This document shows positions 22,492 through 31,475 of a DNA stretch of 37,719 bases, in pieces; positions within the stretch are counted from its first letter, which is position 1; each line of letters opens with the position of its first letter. The notes beneath the pieces are model-generated. The model did not search any database. It saw only the letters and a program-made list of their open reading frames with translations, and was not told where the DNA came from. Source of the DNA: Scedosporium boydii (lineage: Eukaryota > Ascomycota > Sordariomycetes > Microascales > Microascaceae); the NCBI GenBank assembly GCA_002221725.1, contig NJFT01000311.1, positions 1 to 37,719 on the forward strand. The letters run 5' to 3'. Made by a program: the position numbers and the translations under genes.

Positions 22492-22982
22492 ATGAAGTTC
22501 CTCAACACCCTCACCCTGTTTGTTGCGGTGGCGATCGCCGCCCCACGATGTAGGATATCTACCCGACCTGCCAGTTAACGCGAATGCCGAGCTAATTTTA
22601 TGTTTAAGCCAACACTAAGCCCGAGGCTCGCTCCGAGATCTCGGATGCTGGGGACACTGGTTGGGGTAAGCGCTATATTAGTGACGTCGACGTGGACGAG
22701 ATTTCCGCGGCTCTGTACACTGGCTGGGGCTCCATCAAGAGCAAGCGTGACATCTCGGATGTTGACGTGGACGAGATCTCTACCGCTCTATACTCGGGTT
22801 GGGGTTCTATCAAGAACAAGCGTGATATTCGAGACGTCGATGTGGACGAGATCTCCACCGCTCTGTACACGGGTTGGGGCTCCATCAAGAGCAAGCGTGA
22901 TATTAAGGACATCAACGTGGATGAGATCTCGGCCGCTCTGTACGCGGGCTGGGGTGGCATCGCGAAACGAGAGGATGCTTAG
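22492..22982 (+). CDS. Repeat-bearing Kex2-processed RiPP precursor peptide (UstA-like)
   Basis: Exons 22492-22549 and 22609-22982 give 143 residues. The intron is 59 nt (GTAGGA donor, GCTAAT branch). A signal peptide covers about residues 1-18. A lead segment follows, then four tandem units of 25, 25, 25 and 24 residues, each closed by Lys-Arg, the Kex2 site. Each unit has an acidic spacer (DVDVDEIS or close) and a core ALYTGWGSI, ALYSGWGSI, ALYTGWGSI or ALYAGWGGI. A shorter, degenerate unit (SEISDAGDTGWGKR) precedes them and lacks the Tyr. Signal peptide, Lys-Arg-bounded acidic repeats, a Tyr-containing core and UstYa neighbours are the hallmarks of dikaritin precursors (ustiloxin, phomopsin, asperipin). 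Where the mature product begins and ends is not decidable from sequence. The core differs from the published ones I know. Confidence 0.93.
22674..22970 (+). repeat. Tandem 75-bp coding repeats of the precursor
   Basis: Four in-frame units: 22674-22748, 22749-22823, 22824-22898 and 22899-22970 (the last 72 bases). They differ mainly at third positions and at residues flanking the core, as expected of repeats kept alike by recombination and by selection on the core. Confidence 0.95.
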
Positions 22983-23458
22983 GGAGAGAAGTAACTCTGA
23001 CTCAGAAGAGATCAAGTTCAGGGAAAGAAGCGGTGACCCTGTTGAGAGACGAGGAGGTGGAGTTTGCCTTTGTTCTGAACGCACCAACTATTTGTCACTC
23101 TTTCCATCTCGAGGCTCTGCTTTCGAAGTATGTTTCGTCTATCGTTAATCCTGGACTGGCCTTGAAAGGCTGCAATGAATTGAACTTGCTTTACATATCA
23201 TTTGCGTCGATCCCGTGAAAACAGGAAGTCAACTCAAACAAACGTTGAAGGTATAGAGGAGTACGGCCTGAGCGTCCAGCGGACTTTCAACGAGGACATA
23301 GGAGGAACACACTAATTTCCCCTTGTACAAAGACGGCTAGACCCTAACGGTTTGGAAACGCTATCCTCACGTATCACCTAACTTGGCAGAACTTTACAAC
23401 TATTGTAGTTCGTTACCAGAGAACAACAACTTCAACAACTAACTCGATATCATTACAG
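22983..23458. other. Intergenic region between convergent precursor and UstYa copy 4
   Basis: 476 bases holding the 3' ends of two facing genes. I see no gene, terminator-like hairpin or repeat worth calling. Confidence 0.5.
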
Positions 23459-24330
23459 TTAACCTATGTCGACTTCCTCCGTCTTTCCATCAGGAATATG
23501 CTTCCTTCTCCACAATTCTAACCCGCCTGGTTCGTCCCACGCGCGGCAGCGATGAACAACCTCATTCCCCGTCAGCTTTCTACCATCGTCCTTATCTGGC
23601 CCCTCAAGTGTCCCGTCACCGGCACAGACAATCGCTTGTCGAAGGTACTCGAAGCAATGCTCCGCGTGCTTCTGGCCCAGCATTTCCTGGTCAGTAGCGT
23701 TGTACATTAGGCCGACCCAACCGAGGTGCAACTTCTTTAGGCAGTGGAGTTGATGATATGCACTAAGCATATAGATGTTTTGGGTCCCAATTATTACATT
23801 TTTATTGGGAGTCAAGGAGTAATCTTGCGGGTTGGGTATATGAACAAATGCGGTTGTCTCTGTTGCTGTTAGAGTCGCTAACACGGGGAATTTTCTTGGG
23901 GACGCACCATAGTCACGCCAAGCTGCTTCGACGTCCTCGCTGGTTCGGAGGTTGGCCATGGTAGGACTCCGAGTAAAGGCCCTGAGTGTCCACGAAGCTG
24001 CAGATTGACGTCAGTATCAAATGAATCGGTTTTGTAGTAGTCCTTGAGTCACGCACCAGAGGGCACTGGAGTATTAACCCATGCTTGATCATGCTGAGGA
24101 TGTTGGAAGAGATACGCGATGCCAAGGCCCTCGAGCAAGCAAAGGCAAAGCAAAATCCAAAAGGAGATCCTGTAGATTTGTGATGTGGAGCGACTGAATC
24201 GAGAAGGAGGCGAAAAGTCCGACTCTGCTTCGGGTATCTGAGTAGTACTCTTAGGCTCTGGTTCCGACGAGCCTGATGAGACAAGATGGTATGATGGATG
24301 AGACGGGGTATGACGAGAAGGCCACATCAT
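23459..24330 (-). CDS. UstYa-family (DUF3328) protein, copy 4 (short type)
   Basis: Read on the minus strand: 24330-24057, 23997-23908 and 23859-23459, giving 254 residues. The second intron (23907-23860, 48 nt, GTGCGT donor, CTAAC branch) is in frame and stop-free; leaving it in gives 270 residues, and an alternative acceptor at 23866 is possible. One membrane helix lies at about residues 52-74. The signatures HQLHC (codons at 23755-23741) and HAEHC (23668-23654) are intact, followed by VCAGDGTLEGPD and the VVHRCRAWD motif near the end. Like copy 2 it is a compact version without the SP...Y region. It is transcribed away from the TPR-like gene across a 509-base gap. An alternative Met codon lies one residue downstream of the chosen start. 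Confidence 0.9.
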
Positions 24331-24839
24331 TAGGAGCAGTTGAGTAGTTGAAGTGATCTAGGCTTTCTCAGAAATAGCTGAACGGTTTCAATCCTAGAGT
24401 CGGAGGCGTGCTCGTTCATCTAAGCTGAGGAGGTCATCCTAAGACAGCACTACTACACATCTATAGACATTGATATTACTATCTATGTGACTAGCACTTT
24501 TTTTATAAAACTCGATAGTTGAATAATACCAAATTCAAGGCAGTACTTGATACCACGCCTCACAAGTATTCGACATGCATGTATCACAAAGTTGTCAGCA
24601 CACAGCGCATTCAATGCCACGGATAGTGGCCTAGGAAGCGGGCTCATATTACCTGTCTGTATTATTGACGTATCAGGTAACTTCTGCTCATTGGTCCGTT
24701 TTATCCTAGTACCTAGGTATCTTGTTGCGTCTTTTGTGTTGGTCGTTCGTGTTGGTCGCGTTGCATATGTTTTCATCAAACTCTCCACCTTCTCCCAACT
24801 TCATCAAATCTCTACTATCCTAACTACCCCAGCTAAAAG
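24331..24839. promoter_or_regulatory. Shared divergent promoter, UstYa copy 4 and TPR-like gene
   Basis: 509 bases between outward-facing start codons. Short open frames here lack domain content. No named operator is visible. Confidence 0.5.
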
Positions 24840-25580
24840 ATGGCAACTGTTCCCGAAGGGAGATACTCAACGGCTAGCGTCGCCAAATCTGAGGCCGCGA
24901 AGTCGTTCGCTTGGGAAGCGCCCGTCCCCGTGAACCGCTTCTGGGACAGCATCAGCTACTGCGTTAGCCGAAATTTCCTCAACAACTTCTCCGAGCAAGA
25001 GCTCGAACGCCTCCCGATCGACCCGAACAGTTCTGCAAGAGATAAAGAAAAGTTAGAGCACCTTCTTCACCTGCTGCAAGAGAAGCTGGCAACAGAAGAA
25101 GCCGCTGCAGCTCCGAAGACGCTATCTGAAGTCGACTATGCGCGCTGGAATCGCCTTTCCCAGGCCATCTACACTATGCAGTCGGAACTCAGCCTGCCAG
25201 AATCCTACGACACTGTTCGCTTGATGGTGGACAAGCGGCCAGACAAGTCCAACATGCTGCCATTGCATATTCTAGCAGATCACCTCGTCAAGATCGGGAA
25301 ATACGAAGAGGCAGAGGAGACGGAGAAGCCGGTTTTGGCCTGGATGGACGGACACGAGCGCCTTGGGAGAGATTCGCCTCAGGCGATTAATGCGCGCAGG
25401 ATCATTGCGAGGGCTCTATGGAAACAAGGGCCTTCGAGACGAGCGGAGGCTGAGGCATTAATAGCAGAGATCAGGGAGATTATTGATGGAATGGGAGGTG
25501 GGCAGTTTGGTGTTTACCAGCAAGAGGAGAGAAGACATACAGATGCGACGATTGCTGCGCTTGAGAAGGAGGAGCAGTGA
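24840..25580 (+). CDS. Unrecognised TPR-like cytosolic protein
   Basis: A single uninterrupted frame of 246 residues, the only intronless gene in the cluster. There is no signal peptide or membrane helix. The centre and C-terminus are helical and Ala/Glu-rich. The segment from about residue 138 (MLPLHILADHLVKIGKYEEA) through RRIIARALWKQG reads like two tetratricopeptide-type helix pairs. I do not recognise a catalytic motif or a family with known function. Its position between UstYa copies 4 and 5, with a shared promoter on one side and a 58-base convergent gap on the other, suggests co-regulation with the cluster. A scaffold or adaptor role would be a guess. Confidence 0.85.
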   Translation: MATVPEGRYSTASVAKSEAAKSFAWEAPVPVNRFWDSISYCVSRNFLNNFSEQELERLPIDPNSSARDKEKLEHLLHLLQEKLATEEAAAAPKTLSEVDYARWNRLSQAIYTMQSELSLPESYDTVRLMVDKRPDKSNMLPLHILADHLVKIGKYEEAEETEKPVLAWMDGHERLGRDSPQAINARRIIARALWKQGPSRRAEAEALIAEIREIIDGMGGGQFGVYQQEERRHTDATIAALEKEEQ

Positions 25581-25638
25581 TCTCGGGGTTTCAACCAACG
25601 TAATTTTGAAAGTTCGGAGAACGCCATCTGTGTATTTT

Positions 25639-26524
25639 CTATACATTTCTACTCCCACCCCACCATAGATTATCCATTGTGACGCTCTTAACGCCGTTTT
25701 CTCTCGTCCACTCGACTATACTCTCAAAGTTGCGGCAGTAGTGGAGAGTTCCAAAGTCGAACACGGTATCGTCGTGTCTAGGGGTAGTAGTGTTTCCGCC
25801 GTGATGGAGGAGGATAGAGCCGACATCACCCCAGCACTTTAAACCACCGTACGTTAGCCTCTGTTTACCGACAGTAAATACACTTCCTCTAGTGAAATAG
25901 CTGATCTCACCATGACGGCTTGCCGCAGCCGCTCTATGCACTGATATGCTCGCTCCCAAACCAGCGAGTCACTGCCCTGGAAAGCCGCCAGATGCGTGAA
26001 ATCGTGGTCAGCTCGATGGCCCAGCTGGCGCAGGAAATTCAAGCAACCCAGTTGTACTGAGTATTCTGGAAGCGCGAGGATGTTGTTGTTGTTATGTGGA
26101 TCTCGAATCCAGGCTGAATCGGCACCGAAAAGTCCGAGGTCTCGAAGGCAGGTGTCGGGGATTGAGATGGGGTGTTCTACACCAGTCAGCCAAGCGACCA
26201 ATGTCATGTACTCACAAAGGTGATGTGATACCTACCAGGGAGCAGTTCATTCCACGCATTCTCGATTTCGTTAGTTGGCTTGAACCCGTAGTATGGCGAA
26301 GGTTCGGAGGTGGTGAACTCGCTCTCCTCGAATTCAAAGGTCTCCCAATGGTACTTGATGATGCCCATCGCGGGCGACCAGGAGTAGCTATGAAGATCGC
26401 ATTGTGCGTCGGTAGGCTCAAGACGAAAGGCTGAGAAGAAAACCGCGGCCGAGCATAGCAGCAAAAGGGCCGAAACCAACCAAGCTAGATTGAACCAGTC
26501 TTTGTCCCTTGGTCTCTTGGGCAT
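25639..26524 (-). CDS. UstYa-family (DUF3328) protein, copy 5, lacking both HxxHC motifs
   Basis: Three exons on the minus strand, 26524-26236, 26176-25911 and 25836-25639, giving 250 residues. An in-frame ATG at 26539 would add five. One membrane helix sits at about residues 12-33. The family frame is clear: SPAMGIIKYHWETF, SPYYGFKPTNEIENAW, LRQAVMCWGD and a final HYCRNF...VEW. Yet the first signature reads VQLGC where relatives have HQLHC, and the second reads RAYQC where relatives have HxxHC, so all four His are gone. The frame, introns and rest of the fold are intact, so this looks like a maintained but probably non-catalytic paralogue, not a pseudogene. A partner or substrate-binding role is inferred. 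It is divergently paired with copy 6. Confidence 0.9.
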
Positions 26525-26846
26525 TGTTGGGTCTCGCATGCCGAAGCCGTTGAATTTCAGAAAATTCCTAGATATTTCCCTCCGCCGTCATACACCATAG
26601 ATTCACCATGGCCCCCTGTTCTGCGCGGAGAAAATAGTTAATCCACTATTGCAATCATAGTATATAGTGATGGGGTGTATGCACACGTATGCTGACCATG
26701 CATGACCGAGGCATGAGCTGCTTTGGGGTGACGACACTGGTGGGACTTGGCAAAGAGAGTAACAGATTACTGTCCGATATTTAAGTATCGGTGAAGGATA
26801 TATTGGAGATCGAATCGACATTCCAACAACATATCACGACAGGACG
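26525..26846. promoter_or_regulatory. Shared divergent promoter, UstYa copies 5 and 6
   Basis: 322 bases between outward-facing start codons. It must serve both genes. I can name no binding site in it. Confidence 0.55.
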
Positions 26847-27974
26847 ATGACGCCGTGGGCCAGATTATGGCCGCCAGTGCAGGGACATGTTTCTGAACGG
26901 TCAGAAACCGCCAGTGTGACCGACAACGAGGTCGTGCTCCCGCTGCTTGACGAGGAGAAATTAGAGGAGGTGGAACTTGAGAGGGATGAACGAGAAGCGG
27001 CACAGGGGCGTGTAGAGCGCTCGCACTTCTGGCTCTCTAGCTCCACCATTCCGCTTTTCAGCTTTGGGATTTTCATCTTCTCTCTTCTCTTCTACATATT
27101 TTCGTCTTACAACGCGGCGACGGACAGAACATGTCAGAGAAGGATGTGGGCATATAGTAAGTCCGTGCACATGCACTCGAGCAAGAATAGCCGGACCAAA
27201 GACTGACACTTCCAGGCCCGGAGATGGACATTTTGGAGTTCGAATGGCGGCAATATGACTCGGCCGTCATCCCACAGGAGTACTATGGAGCCCCCACCGA
27301 TGAGAGGAGGGAAGCCTGGCATGAGCTATGGGCGAGTAAGCTTACCGGTCCGGTCCAGAATTCACCATGCGAGCTGATGTTTGAGCTAAAACACGTACAG
27401 CTGGACGAATCAGCTTTCCGCACAAAAAATTGCCGGCTGCAAATAAGACGAAAGACCGCGACTGGTGGCATCTACCAGCGCCGCGGGATGAGGAACTTAT
27501 TTCCATGTCTGAAGGCATGTCTCTCTCTCCATCCTCTTCCCCGCACCTTTTTGCCTGGCTTAGACCTAGAGAATTTGGGATTCTTCATATCTAATATATT
27601 CTGCAGTCATGCATCAACTGCATTGCGTCAGCATGCTCTGGCTCTTTGCACACCGCAACGAGTGGGACTTTCGGGCAGTCAAAAACTGGACAGAGGACTT
27701 TTTCGAGATCCACAACATGCATTGCAGCGTGATGCTACTAAACTTGATCAAGTGCCAAGCTGATGTCACACCGGTTCTATTCCAGCGGGCAAGTCACGCT
27801 GTAGGAAGTACTTCTGGGTTAGGGTTAGGGTTAGGGAAATGGGAAATGCGGGATGCAAGACGCAGGTGCAAGAAGTTCGATGCACTAGCTAAGTGGGAGA
27901 GGGAGAACCAGATATGTCCGGCGTTATGCCGGCCGGAGGATATAGCACGTCTTTACCGTCCGGAGAGCGGTTAG
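26847..27974 (+). CDS. UstYa-family (DUF3328) protein, copy 6, with telomere-like repeat in its coding sequence
   Basis: Exons 26847-27156, 27216-27335, 27401-27514 and 27607-27974 give 303 residues. The third intron starts with GC (AAG|GCATGT) and ends in CAG; no GT donor gives the right phase. An acidic N-terminus precedes a membrane helix at about residues 67-87. Then come SPEMDILEFEW, EYYGAPTDERREAWHELW, and the intact signatures HQLHC (27613-27627) and HNMHC (27714-27728). After TPVLFQ the loop before the final Cys-containing KKFDALAKWERENQ segment contains a Gly-Leu run encoded by TTAGGG repeats. It ends the series of UstYa copies and is followed by a 1.2-kb gap before the regulator. 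Confidence 0.92.
27816..27836 (+). repeat. Telomere-type TTAGGG repeats inside a gene
   Basis: GGG followed by three TTAGGG units in the last exon of UstYa copy 6, translated as a GLGLGLG-type run. TTAGGG is the telomere unit of most filamentous fungi. This may be an interstitial telomeric insertion or chance. Confidence 0.9.
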
Positions 27975-29152
27975 TTTTATGCCTTAAGGTACGCACATGG
28001 CGTCATGCAAGCCTCGCGGTGCGGACCGTGATGCCGTTTTCCCCTGACCAGAAGTGAAGTCACGTGGAAGCCTTGCGATGTCCTTGATCGTTCGAATCAG
28101 AGGGGACAGAACAACTACATCATCGAAATCATCACGGAATAAAACCTCCAGAGCTCTCATTTTGCTTCACACTCTTGCCTCTTTCATATGCATCTATCTG
28201 AGTGACGACGGCTACATCGATTGGACGATCCCTACCGTATTTTATAACACCTTTTCGTGGTGAAATTAATTCGATGTGGGAAAGGATCCACAGCTCCCCG
28301 CCCTTTCTCTCCCATGCAGATTTCTCTATCATCACGAATTTGGATGTAGGGTACTTTTGGCAGAGAACAAGCCAATTTGACGCCTCGTATTTTTCTGTAA
28401 GCTGTGGCTAATCTAATCTAGTTCACACCTATCCAAACTCTGTCCCTCCACCCCCACTGTATAAAGTCCCGGCCCGCTCCGGGCTGTCCCACTTCTTACA
28501 GGAAACGCGCAGATCCTCCCCAAGTTACCATATCCGGTATAACCCGGGATAGAGCTTGTCTCCGTAAGAAGCAGGATATCCAAAATCGCCATCTTCACGA
28601 AGAGCAAGAAATGATAATAGAGACTAGAATACGACAGGGAAACGGAACAATATTCTTTGCTCGTTCTTACACCATTCAGGTCTTTCGATTAATGATGGCT
28701 ATAGTGCTGACATTATTGTTCCCCTGTTTCTGACCACCCACCTTGCAAGATGCTGCTGTATGTCGGTTCTGCTTACGGTCTCTCGATGAGTGCGGCACTA
28801 TATTGTGGACGGAAGGTGTCACCAACAATGTAGATTATCTCTTTCAGGAATGTGTGATTGGACTTCGCAGCAGTCCCGCGCATATGAAACCCTTGATAAC
28901 GTCAATTGATCTGTGCAACCGCGAAATGGCGGCATAGGGAACCCCACTTGCGAGGTCGGCATGGAACGGAAGGGATCGAAGTACATAAGGCGGTGGCACA
29001 AGGCCGCCTTCCTCGGAAGACTATTCACTCCTTGTTCATTACATGTAAACTACTTGACTCGCCCGAGGATTGTTAGCCATTACGTTTTGATAGTGCTATA
29101 GTTAAACTCGAAGCCAATCGCCTCACATTCCTCCCTCCCGGACTTCGAACAT
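27975..29152. other. Intergenic region before the regulator gene
   Basis: About 1.2 kb with no recognisable gene. Short frames such as 28743-28937 are unconvincing. It includes the promoter of the bZIP-ankyrin gene. Confidence 0.5.
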
Positions 29153-30378
29153 ATGGATAAGCATGACCATGCCCGAGCTGCGATTGAGGCCCTGGAGCGA
29201 AGGAGACAGCAGAATCGACTTGCCCAGAGAAAGCGCCGTAAGTCATGGGCCACTTATGCAAGCTTGTGGCTAGACACACCTCGTAGCATTTGAGTTCCGA
29301 GTCCTGACGGAATCTGTAAAAAGGTCAACGACGTGCTGAACTGGATAAACAAGCGGCGGAAATGCAGCAAAAGGCCACCAATGAACCTTCCTCTGATGGT
29401 ACTTGTGCTCATTGCCGAAAGTATAGCCTAGATGGGGCGGAACAGGCGCAGGGACAAACATATACAGAGCCAAGTGCACCACATCTGCCTGACCCTAAAC
29501 CTATCACACCCGAGCACGAAATGGTCCAGGAAGGCCCGTGTGTAACCGTTGCGGCAGAAACCTTGTTATTACCGCAGCAAGAGGGCCTGATCCATAACAT
29601 GGATAATATTACATCGCATCTGGACCTTGATTGCTTGGATACGGATGACCACAGGCGAGAACCAGACGCTGACTTTATGTTGGACATGCCCTTTGAAACG
29701 CAACAGAATTTGGGCACTACAACACTGTCGCCGATAATACTGTCATTCCCCACGCCTCATAAAAGCCCGGAAAGCACATCGCCTCAACGAAAGACCAGTA
29801 GCATCCAGCAGCACGAAACCACGGCGGCAGCTCACCAAAACACTTACCAAGCTACCTCACTAAGGCGTTCGAGTCTATCAACACCAGTTATGCCGTTGGA
29901 GCCATCGGCTTACCTACCCATTGGTCTTCCTACTCCAGCGAGGGGGACTCCACCTGTAGGCAAAACCCTCTCGCCGCCGTCTACTACCATTGTCGTGACT
30001 CCTTCAAGCGAGGTTCTGGGCACGGCTTCTGACAACCGCGGGAAAACAGCGCTTCACATTAGCGCCGAGCTCGGCAACGCGCGTATTGTGCAGTTCTTGC
30101 TGGACAACGACGTTGACGTCGATGGGGTTGACAGTTCAGGGCGCACAGCACTGCACTACGCGGCGCGGGGCGCACATGTCGAAGTAGTCTCACGTTTGCT
30201 TGCGGGAGGCGCGGACTCAGAAGCACGTGATTACAATGGGTTAAGTCCGCTGCATGCCGCGGCGGAGGCCGGGTGTGAGGCAGTGATCCGGTTGTTGGCG
30301 CGGGGAGGAGCGGACTTGAACGCTAGTGTAGGGATTAGCCGTGACGAAGAAGCGGTTAAAGAAGGCATTCGGTACTAG
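29153..30378 (+). CDS. bZIP-ankyrin transcription factor (TOXE-like, bANK type)
   Basis: Exons 29153-29237 and 29324-30378 give 379 residues. Residues 16-32 are a bZIP basic region with the NRLAQRKRR core (N21 to R29), interrupted by the intron at codon 29. No leucine heptads follow. The middle is long, polar and Pro/Ser/Thr-rich. Ankyrin repeats fill about 265-360 (GKTALHISAELGNARIVQFL, then GRTALHYAA and LSPLHAAAEAG). A basic region without zipper plus C-terminal ankyrins is the layout of TOXE, the activator of HC-toxin genes in Cochliobolus carbonum. It lies at the right edge of the cluster and is the only transcription factor in the window, so it is the likely pathway regulator. That role is inferred. 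Confidence 0.92.
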
Positions 30379-31475
30379 GGTAATCGTGACGGGGAGAGTG
30401 AGGAAAGGTGCCAACAGTACGGGCAGCTAAATACACAGATTCTCCATGTGACGGATATTGTGGTGATTAGAGGCGTCATCGTGTTATGACGGGTTATACG
30501 AAGTAGTCAGAGCCATGTAGTCAGGTCGAGAACTCTCTCTCCATGTCTGGGCGGGAACTGCCGTCCGTGAAGTAGTGTTCTGGGGTTAGCTGTGGCGCTA
30601 GGCGGTTGCGCCACGATTACAAGTACTCCGTACTTTTCGTGGTAAATTGTGGCTGCAATAATTGACTTTATTCTTATCTGGATGAATGCGGGGCTGATCG
30701 CAATTGCAACAACTGAAGCTTCGACAACATGGATCAATGTACGGATTCACAGCACAATACGAAGAGTCTTGGTAATAGAGTTGGTGTTGTAACACTTGAT
30801 TCATCTTTAAAGTCTATGTTAATAATACTTCGTAATTCAATTTTTGCTGTATCAAATGCTATAACATTTAGAACTAAATACTTCGTAGTTTACAAGTCCA
30901 GCCTAACGCACGGACCAAGTAAGCTCCTTCTGGTCAATAGCTTCCAATTGTCGTTGACACCACCACAATGCATCCATTGTCTTTGCCAGATGGCTCAGCC
31001 GTAAGTGGCTGACAACTCCGTCTCACGTCACATCGCGCGCTTTAATTCCCCCATTTCTCGCATTTCCCAAGGAAGCCGAGGCCCAACCCCATCTTCAGAA
31101 TCGTTCATCTGCGTCCTTGTGAAATATCATGCAAGTGGGACCTCATCTGCGTCGACGACCAGTGTCAATGCGAGTAATTACCACGCGAGATCCCCAGACT
31201 TTTTAAAACATTCGATTCCCTGCCCTTGATCTTGCAGCTTCTCTCAATCTATTGCGCCCCTGGCCGGCCTCCACGCGACGTTCTGCGGAGAAAGAATCAG
31301 TGTTTCTTTTTTTTCCTCATCGCGACCTGATCTCCGCAAGCTCTTGCTTCCACCGAAGAACGAGGGCGGCGTAGCCGCTCGACATCCACTCCACATTCAC
31401 AAATTATATTCACCAATAGACACAGACACGACTTGTTACAGACCGTAAGGAGGCCCCGAGACGAATACCTCCGCC
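30379..31475. other. Cluster right edge; intergenic with repeated TACTTCGTA motifs
   Basis: No gene is supported here. The motif TACTTCGTA or its complement occurs at 30497-30505, 30826-30834 and 30879-30887, and TACTCCGTA lies at 30624-30632 in a near-palindrome. Around 30.78-30.9 kb the DNA is visibly AT-rich. The right end holds the promoter and 5' leader of the TMEM135-like gene. Confidence 0.5.

Noticed and set aside
22600..23148. Plus-strand frame of 182 codons with its own repeats over the precursor gene
   Set aside because: It is an out-of-frame reading of the tandem 75-bp repeats. It lacks the signal peptide and the Lys-Arg sites, which appear only in the called frame.
28743..28937. 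Small frame of 64 codons with three Cys
   Set aside because: No homology recognised, no signal peptide, and length expected by chance.
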